Positions 1-5,041 of a stretch of 14,335 bases of DNA are shown in pieces. The notes under the pieces are model-generated. The model did not search any database. It saw only the letters and a list, made by a program, of their open reading frames with translations, and was not told the DNA's origin. Position numbers and translations under genes: made by a program. Source of the stretch: JAPOKJ01 sp043767985 (GTDB lineage Bacteria; Pseudomonadota; Gammaproteobacteria; Burkholderiales; Burkholderiaceae_E); contig JAYVKZ010000033.1 in assembly GCA_043767985.1 (NCBI GenBank), positions 1 through 14,335 on the forward strand, written 5' to 3'. Position 1 is the stretch's first letter. Each line of letters opens with the position of its first letter.

Positions 1-66
1 CGCAAAGTAGCTGGCCAGCGGGGGGCCAAGCTGCTCATCATCATCGACCATCAGAATCCGGTGCAT
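1..66 (-). CDS. Response regulator, receiver-domain N-terminus (partial, cut by window edge)
   Basis: Only the first 22 codons are in the window, reading leftwards from an ATG at 66-64. The peptide starts MHRILMVDDDEQLGPPLASY. A short hydrophobic strand followed by three consecutive aspartates is the classic first beta strand and acidic pocket of a CheY-like receiver domain, which holds Mg2+ near the phosphorylated aspartate. In OmpR/CpxR-type regulators this is followed by a winged-helix DNA-binding domain, which would lie outside the window. The start is 15 bases after the stop of the Spy/CpxP-like gene on the same strand, so the two are probably co-transcribed. A weak AGG lies about 10 bases before the ATG. 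The receiver call is good; the OmpR/CpxR subfamily is inferred from the neighbour. Confidence 0.8.
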   Translation of the reverse strand, partial: MHRILMVDDDEQLGPPLASYFA

Positions 67-81
67 ATTGACTTGCCTACA

Positions 82-573
82 TTAGCCGCGCCCGCCCCAA
101 TGCCGCCCACCGCGCTGCATGAAGTCTCGCACTTTTTGCTGCTGCACAGGGCTCAAACCATCGTAGAAATCGCCCATTGCCGCCACCACTTCTGGGCTTT
201 TCGTAGCGATCGCTGCCGTTTTCTCACCTACCAAGGCTTGCGCACGGCTCCGGTCAAACTTGTCGCCGCTGATCAGCCCTTGCAGCTCGGCTCGCGGGTC
301 GGTGCTTTTGCCCTTGAGCGCTAGGCGCTGTTCCTGCAATTTATCAGCCAGCACCCCTAGTTTTTGCTTCTGGTCGGTATTCAACTCTAGTTGCGAGCTC
401 ACCCGCTTAATCATCTTTTCGCGAAACTTGGCAACATCCGCGGCACTATGCTGAGCACCAGGACCCTGTCCACGGTGGGCACAGGCCGACAGGCCGCCGA
501 ATAGTACGACACCGCTGAACAGACCGACGACGGCCCGCTGGGTCCAAAATTTCAAAAGAGTTCGTTTCATCAT
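82..573 (-). CDS. Spy/CpxP-family periplasmic lipoprotein (LTxxQ-motif envelope stress protein)
   Basis: A 163-residue exported protein. Residues 1-31 form a signal peptide with a hydrophobic stretch and a lipobox L28-S29-A30-C31, so the mature protein is probably lipid-anchored, whereas E. coli Spy and CpxP are soluble. The mature part is helical and charged and carries two LTxxQ-like motifs: L64-N-T-D-Q68 and L140-S-P-V-Q144, each followed by a KL/KV continuation typical of the Spy/CpxP/CnrX superfamily. Members bind unfolded periplasmic proteins, metals or a partner sensor kinase. The C-terminus is Gly/Arg/His-rich, which might bind metal. Two ATGs are adjacent (573 and 570); an AAGGA sequence is better spaced for the second. 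The response regulator directly downstream supports a role as sensor accessory or target gene of that two-component system. The exact ligand is unknown. Confidence 0.8.
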   Translation of the reverse strand: MMKRTLLKFWTQRAVVGLFSGVVLFGGLSACAHRGQGPGAQHSAADVAKFREKMIKRVSSQLELNTDQKQKLGVLADKLQEQRLALKGKSTDPRAELQGLISGDKFDRSRAQALVGEKTAAIATKSPEVVAAMGDFYDGLSPVQQQKVRDFMQRGGRHWGGRG

Positions 574-765
574 TTTCCTTCACTTTCTGGGGAGGGTTAT
601 ACATCGAGTGCTCATCTTCACCCAGATCTTTCGAAAAATCCTCTCAACGAGGTGTCATCTTGTTTCGTGATTTTTCGGTTTATTTCACTTTGTATCGGTC
701 GACCCGGCTAAGATGCGTCCTCTGCTTCATTCGTCCCTGGTGTCTTCGCCCCTGTTTTACCGCCC
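574..765. promoter_or_regulatory. Divergent promoter region between Spy-like gene and radical SAM gene
   Basis: These 192 bases separate two divergently read genes and must hold both promoters. No convincing -35/-10 pair could be assigned on either strand, and no GTAAA-N5-GTAAA CpxR box was seen. The clearest structure is a 9-base inverted repeat: CGAAAAATC at 632-640 and GATTTTTCG at 669-677. An 8-base direct repeat, TTCACTTT, occurs at 579-586 and 684-691. Either could be a regulator site, but both are short enough to arise by chance. Confidence 0.35.
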
Positions 766-2211
766 ATGTCTTATTTGCCTGCCATTTCCCCGTGCATCAT
801 TCTAACTAGCCTAAACGCCCGCTATTCGCACACCAATCTCGCGCTACGGTGGCTGTTGGCTAATCTCGGAGCGCTTCAGGCGCATACTGAAATCATCGAA
901 ATGGTCATTGGCATTCGACCCGAAGTGGCGCTCGAGAAACTGCTTGCTCGCGCACCTAGAATCATAGGCTTTTCGGTGTATATCTGGAATGTCGAGGAAA
1001 CCACAAGAGTGGTGCAGCTTTTGAAAGTGATGGCGCCGCACATCAAAATCGTGCTGGGAGGACCTGAGGTCAGTCACGAGACGCAACATCAGCTCATTTG
1101 CCAGCTCGCAGATCACATCATTACTGGCCCCGGCGAGGAGGCCTTTGCTCGCCTTTGTCAGCAGTTGCTGAGTGGCCCACCGCCTCTCATGAAGATCATC
1201 ACTGGCGATGGCGCTTCCAGTGAGCAATTAGCCAGCTTGAAGGCACCGTACAGTTTGTACAACGATGAAGACATCGCCCATCGGCTCACCTATTTTGAAG
1301 CCTCCCGCGGATGCCCGTTCAAATGCGAGTTTTGCCTTTCGGCGCTGGACAAGACAGCCTGGCCCTTCGCTCTTGCGCAAACGCTGAGTGACTTGGATTT
1401 GCTTTACAAACGCGGCGCTCGCACGTTTAAGTTCATCGATCGCACCTTCAATTTAAAGGTCGATACCAGCGTGGCCATTCTCAGGTTTTTCTTGGCAAGA
1501 CAGTCGTCCATTGACCCGGTGTTTGCTCATTTCGAAGTCATTCCTGATCATTTGCCTGAAGCCCTTAAAGAGCTCATTGTGCAATTTCCGCCAGGGGCCT
1601 TGCAGTTCGAAATCGGCATTCAGACGTTAAACCCTCAGGTCCAGAAACTGATTAGCCGACGGCAGGACAACGCCAAGGCTGAGGCTAATGTTCGTTGGCT
1701 GGTGGCACACACCCAAGTTCATCTGCATTTAGACCTCATTGCAGGTTTGCCGGGTGAGGATTTAATCAGTTTCGCAGAAGGATTTAATCGCCTTATCGAT
1801 TGGCTGGGCCTGACTCGTGCACAACACCATGAAATTCAGCTAGGCATTTTGAAGCGCCTACGGGGTACCCCGATCATTCGCCACACTGAAGATTATCAAC
1901 TGAAATTTAATCCGAACCCGCCCTACAATGTGCTGGCCACATCTACCCTCGCTTTCGAGGAGATGCGCCGCATGGAGCGCTTTGCCAGATACTGGGATTT
2001 GATTGCCAATCGCGAGGCGAGCGAGGGTCTGGATGACGCCAAGGCTGAGCTTCTCGCCCAGCTCCTAGGCGAGACTGAAAAAGCCGATCACTTCGCGCGT
2101 TTTATGGCATTCTCGGACTGGCTTTATGCTAAAACCGACACGACATTTAGGATCGAGAAGCAGCGCCTGAGTCGGCTGTCCACGGAGTGGTTGACGCTCA
2201 ACCAAGCCTGA
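766..2211 (+). CDS. B12-binding-domain radical SAM protein (DUF4080-type C-terminus)
   Basis: A 481-residue cytosolic enzyme. Residues about 10-135 fit the Rossmann-like B12-binding fold: an early LTSLNARYSH stretch, a GFSVYIWN strand, and VLGGPEVS at 96-103. The radical SAM core follows with C183-x3-C187-x2-C190, the [4Fe-4S] ligands that cleave S-adenosylmethionine, then FIDRTFN near 224 and LDLIAGLPGED further on, typical strand motifs of the barrel. The last roughly 90 residues look like the DUF4080 domain often appended to this family. The family probably does B12-assisted or oxidative radical chemistry, but I know of no assigned substrate for this subgroup. The ATG at 766 puts LNARY at the usual distance from the start, although no good Shine-Dalgarno precedes it. 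It stands alone; the next gene converges 3 bases after its stop. Confidence 0.85.
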   Translation: MSYLPAISPCIILTSLNARYSHTNLALRWLLANLGALQAHTEIIEMVIGIRPEVALEKLLARAPRIIGFSVYIWNVEETTRVVQLLKVMAPHIKIVLGGPEVSHETQHQLICQLADHIITGPGEEAFARLCQQLLSGPPPLMKIITGDGASSEQLASLKAPYSLYNDEDIAHRLTYFEASRGCPFKCEFCLSALDKTAWPFALAQTLSDLDLLYKRGARTFKFIDRTFNLKVDTSVAILRFFLARQSSIDPVFAHFEVIPDHLPEALKELIVQFPPGALQFEIGIQTLNPQVQKLISRRQDNAKAEANVRWLVAHTQVHLHLDLIAGLPGEDLISFAEGFNRLIDWLGLTRAQHHEIQLGILKRLRGTPIIRHTEDYQLKFNPNPPYNVLATSTLAFEEMRRMERFARYWDLIANREASEGLDDAKAELLAQLLGETEKADHFARFMAFSDWLYAKTDTTFRIEKQRLSRLSTEWLTLNQA

Positions 2212-2214
2212 CAC

Positions 2215-3882
2215 TTAGTTTGCGCGGCTTAGGCGAGTCATCAGCAAGACAGGGAGAAGCCCGACCGCAACAATGGCCAGCGAAGGCAAAGCTGCATCCG
2301 CCAGCCTTTCATCACTGGCGAACTGATAGACCACGACGGCCAGGGTATCGGTATTAAAAGGACGAAGAATTAAGGTGGCAGGCAGCTCTTTTAGACTATC
2401 CACCATGACCAGCAGGAGCGCAGTCAGTAAGCTACGTCGCATGAGAGGGAAATGCACTTCACGGAGCACTTCCGAGGGGCGCCGTCCGAGACTTCTCGCC
2501 GCCTGATCCAACACGGGACTGACCTGCTTCAAACCCGCATCCAGGGTTTGATAGGCCACAGCGTAAAAGCGCACCAGATAGGCATACACCACGCCGACCG
2601 AAGAGCCGAGAAGGAGTCCAGAAACGCCCAGAATCGCCGCGATTCCGGCGTCGATTGATGCTAGAGCAATGAGGAGACCCACGGCGATCACCAGACCTGG
2701 CAAGGCATAGCCTGCGTTGGCAAAACTGACCGCAATTTGCATGGAGCGTCGCGGATGTAGGCGCAGTGCATAGACGGCAACCAAGGCAAGCCCAACCGTG
2801 GCCAAGGCTGCGACCAAGGACAAATAGAAGCTGTTCCAAAGCCAGTGCAGCATGCGCGGATCTAAAGCGCCTGCCTCCTGAAACCATTTGACCAGAAGGA
2901 GCAATACCGGGAAGCCAAAGGCAAAGAATGGCACGGCCGCACAAACAATCAGGACCAGCGCAGCTCTTAAGCCACCCAACCAGCGCGGATTTGCTGGCTT
3001 CGGGCTGCGGGTGAAAAATTGCATGCGACCGCGCAGCTTGCGCTCGAACACGATGAGTAAGCCAGACACAATCAACAATAAAAGCGCGAGCCTTGCGCCG
3101 GTCAAACGATCGCCCATGCTTTGCCAGGCCTTGTAGATCGCCACCGTCAGAGTGTCCACGCCAAAATAGGAGCTGACCCCAAAATCAGCCAAGGTTTCCA
3201 TCATCACTAAGACCAAGCCCGCTGCGACAGCAGGTCGCGCCATCGGCCAGACCACCCGCCACCACACCCGGCTTGGCGAGACCCCTAAGGCCCGTGCAGA
3301 GTCTTCGAGCGAGGCACTACGCTCAGAAAAGGCTCGCCTCGCCAAAAGGAAAACGTAAGGATAAAGCGCAAGGCCGATGAACAGCCCCGCCCCCCAAAGC
3401 GAGCGGAAATTAGGAAAGGCGTAGCTTCCGGTTTGCCAGCCAGTCAATTGTCGAAACCAGATCTGAATCAGGCCAAAGGACTCTAAGGCGTCGGTGTAGG
3501 CATAGGCCATCACATAAGCCGGCATGGCCAATGGCAACACCAGTACCCAATCAAAGGTGCCGTGAAAGCGAAAGCGATAGCCCGCCATGAGCCACCCCAG
3601 CCCAACGCCAAGCACCCCAGCAACGCCGACGCTGATCAGTACAAGAGCGAGCGTATTCAATAAATATCGGCCCAGCACGGTGCTGACTAGATGCTCGAGC
3701 GTCGCGCCGGCTCCTTCCTGGGAGTGCCCCCAACTTAGCGCGACGCCAAGAACCATGAGGATCGGCAAAGCCACCAATCCGGCGGATAAGAGCACGAAAA
3801 AATTGCGGGACACCCGTGCGCGTCTAAGCGGAGGGCGAGAGCGACGTTTGTCGGTTAATTGCGTTTCCTGCGTAGGGGACAT
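2215..3882 (-). CDS. fbpB: Ferric iron ABC transporter, fused two-domain permease (FbpB/SfuB type)
   Basis: A 555-residue inner-membrane protein made of two tandem BPD permease domains. After a basic cytosolic tail (13-25) there are about twelve hydrophobic segments. Each half carries an EAA-type loop that docks with the ATPase: around 193-213 (EDSARALGVSP, ending WPMARP) and around 459-480 (DQAARSLGRRP, ending FPLMRR). The second half contains KELPATLILRPFNTDTLAV near 498-516, a stretch characteristic of Fe(III) permeases. Both halves in one chain is the normal FbpB/SfuB/HitB architecture. The ATPase partner is encoded divergently, and a Fur-box-like site lies 20-40 bases upstream, overlapping a TATAAT. 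No Shine-Dalgarno is evident before the ATG; the predicted leader is only about 20 bases. Iron specificity is inferred from motifs and Fur control; thiamine or putrescine-type relatives are less likely. Confidence 0.88.
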   Translation of the reverse strand: MSPTQETQLTDKRRSRPPLRRARVSRNFFVLLSAGLVALPILMVLGVALSWGHSQEGAGATLEHLVSTVLGRYLLNTLALVLISVGVAGVLGVGLGWLMAGYRFRFHGTFDWVLVLPLAMPAYVMAYAYTDALESFGLIQIWFRQLTGWQTGSYAFPNFRSLWGAGLFIGLALYPYVFLLARRAFSERSASLEDSARALGVSPSRVWWRVVWPMARPAVAAGLVLVMMETLADFGVSSYFGVDTLTVAIYKAWQSMGDRLTGARLALLLLIVSGLLIVFERKLRGRMQFFTRSPKPANPRWLGGLRAALVLIVCAAVPFFAFGFPVLLLLVKWFQEAGALDPRMLHWLWNSFYLSLVAALATVGLALVAVYALRLHPRRSMQIAVSFANAGYALPGLVIAVGLLIALASIDAGIAAILGVSGLLLGSSVGVVYAYLVRFYAVAYQTLDAGLKQVSPVLDQAARSLGRRPSEVLREVHFPLMRRSLLTALLLVMVDSLKELPATLILRPFNTDTLAVVVYQFASDERLADAALPSLAIVAVGLLPVLLMTRLSRAN

Positions 3883-3901
3883 TAGGGGTCATGGTAATCT
3901 A

Positions 3902-3920
3902 AATGAGAATTATACTTATT
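3902..3920. promoter_or_regulatory. Fur-box-like operator shared by divergent iron-transport genes
   Basis: The sequence AATGAGAATTATACTTATT matches the 19-base Fur consensus at 11 positions on the plus strand and 12 on the minus strand by direct comparison, and begins with the typical TGAGAAT half-site. It lies between the permease start (3882) and the ATPase start (3950), so one bound Fur-Fe2+ complex could repress both genes. The region is much more AT-rich than its surroundings. The match is by eye, and binding is inferred. Confidence 0.65.
3909..3914 (-). promoter_or_regulatory. Candidate -10 element (TATAAT) for the iron permease gene
   Basis: Read on the minus strand, positions 3914-3909 spell TATAAT exactly, 26 bases before the permease ATG, which predicts a leader of about 20 bases. 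It lies inside the Fur-box-like operator, the usual geometry for Fur repression by blocking RNA polymerase. No good -35 hexamer is visible at 16-18 bases. On the plus strand the same patch reads TATACT, which could serve the ATPase gene. Confidence 0.45.
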
Positions 3921-3949
3921 TGAGACTACCATTTCCCGGTTTCCGCGCA

Positions 3950-5041
3950 ATGCTTGAGGTTAAATCTGTCGTCGTCACGTTCAAAAGCCATCACCGGTTT
4001 GACCGGGGGGCGGAGGTTCTTCGCAACCTAAGCTTTGACCTGGGCCAGGGTCAGATTGGATGCTTGCTCGGTGCCTCAGGCAGCGGCAAGACAACCGCAC
4101 TGCGGGTCTTGGCAGGCTTCACCAAACCATCGGCGGGCAGCATCAGCCTGGGTGGCAAGCTCCTTGCCGGACCCGGTCAGTTTCTTCCCCCTGAAAAGCG
4201 CGGCATCGGGATCGTTTTTCAAGATTACGGCTTATTTCCGCACCTTAATGTGCTCAAGAATGTCGCCTTTGGGTTGAAGCGGTCGCATCGTCCGCTTGAG
4301 CGGCAAAGTCTTGCCGCTGAAATGATCGAGTTGGTCGGCCTAGGCGGTCTGGCGGAGCGATTTCCCCACGAACTCTCCGGAGGACAACAGCAAAGAGTGG
4401 CCTTGGCGCGCGCCCTTGCACCTTCACCAGAGCTCTTACTGCTTGACGAGCCATTCTCTAATTTAGACCCTGATTTGCGCGAACGTTTGGCTCAGGAACT
4501 ACGCGTGTTGCTGAAACGTCGCAATACCACCGCGCTGCTAGTCACTCATGACCAGTACGAGGCCTTTGCACTCGCCGATCAAATTGGTGTCCTTGAAAAT
4601 GGCCTCATTGCGCAATGGGACAATGCCTACAATCTCTATCATCGTCCCAAGACCCCAAAAGTGGCCGATTTTGTGGGGCTCGGTTGTTTTTTGAAAGGAC
4701 GGGTCGCAGACTTTGACACGCGGCCAACGATTGAACTTGAACTCGGCAAGATTAATATCGACCTCGCCGAAGACGCCGTCGCGGCGCAAGAGAATGCAAA
4801 TGCGGACCGAGAGGTGTTGATCTTGCTCCGCCCAGACGACGTTGTGCATGACGATGCCAGCCCCGTGCAGGCCAAGGTTGAACGCAAGGCGTTTCGCGGT
4901 GCCGAATTCCTGTATACGCTCAAATTAAAAAGCGGTGCCGAGCTTTTAGCGCTCGTGCCGAGTCATCACAACCACGCTATCGGGGAGCCGATTGGGATCC
5001 GCATCATTGCGGACCACATCGTGACCTTTCCGCTCGCTTAA
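3950..5041 (+). CDS. fbpC: Ferric iron ABC transporter ATP-binding protein (FbpC type)
   Basis: A 363-residue cytosolic ATPase that energises the iron permease. It has Walker A GASGSGKTT at 41-49, Q-loop Q91, signature LSGGQ at 142-146, Walker B LLLLDEP ending D166-E167, D-loop NLDPD after it, and switch histidine H200. Residues from about 240 to 363 form the C-terminal TOBE-like regulatory domain typical of FbpC and related importers. The reading frame is open upstream as far as 3587, but the ATG at 3950 gives the family's normal N-terminus (MLEVKSVVVTF), lies just after the shared operator, and avoids overlap with the permease. No clear Shine-Dalgarno precedes it. Its TAA stop overlaps that of the convergent DUF1631 gene. 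The pairing with the permease rests on position and family motifs. Confidence 0.88.
   Translation: MLEVKSVVVTFKSHHRFDRGAEVLRNLSFDLGQGQIGCLLGASGSGKTTALRVLAGFTKPSAGSISLGGKLLAGPGQFLPPEKRGIGIVFQDYGLFPHLNVLKNVAFGLKRSHRPLERQSLAAEMIELVGLGGLAERFPHELSGGQQQRVALARALAPSPELLLLDEPFSNLDPDLRERLAQELRVLLKRRNTTALLVTHDQYEAFALADQIGVLENGLIAQWDNAYNLYHRPKTPKVADFVGLGCFLKGRVADFDTRPTIELELGKINIDLAEDAVAAQENANADREVLILLRPDDVVHDDASPVQAKVERKAFRGAEFLYTLKLKSGAELLALVPSHHNHAIGEPIGIRIIADHIVTFPLA

Noticed and set aside
684..714. Possible promoter for the radical SAM gene (TTCACT ... TAAGAT)
   Set aside because: The spacer is 19 bases and the -35 is poor, so it was not listed as a promoter.
2195..2235. Possible bidirectional terminator at the radical SAM / permease junction (AAGCC ... 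GGCTT)
   Set aside because: Only a 5-base stem with a 17-base loop and no T-tract; not credible as an intrinsic terminator.
3824..3892. Short 22-codon minus-strand frame overlapping the start of the iron permease, as a possible leader peptide
   Set aside because: No Shine-Dalgarno, no recognisable regulatory codon run, and it could easily arise by chance from the permease coding sequence.
3587..3949. In-frame upstream extension of the iron ATPase gene
   Set aside because: The frame is open but lies over the permease gene and the shared operator; the translated stretch is Ser/Thr/Pro/Arg-rich and unlike any ABC ATPase N-terminus. The ATG at 3950 gives the normal start.
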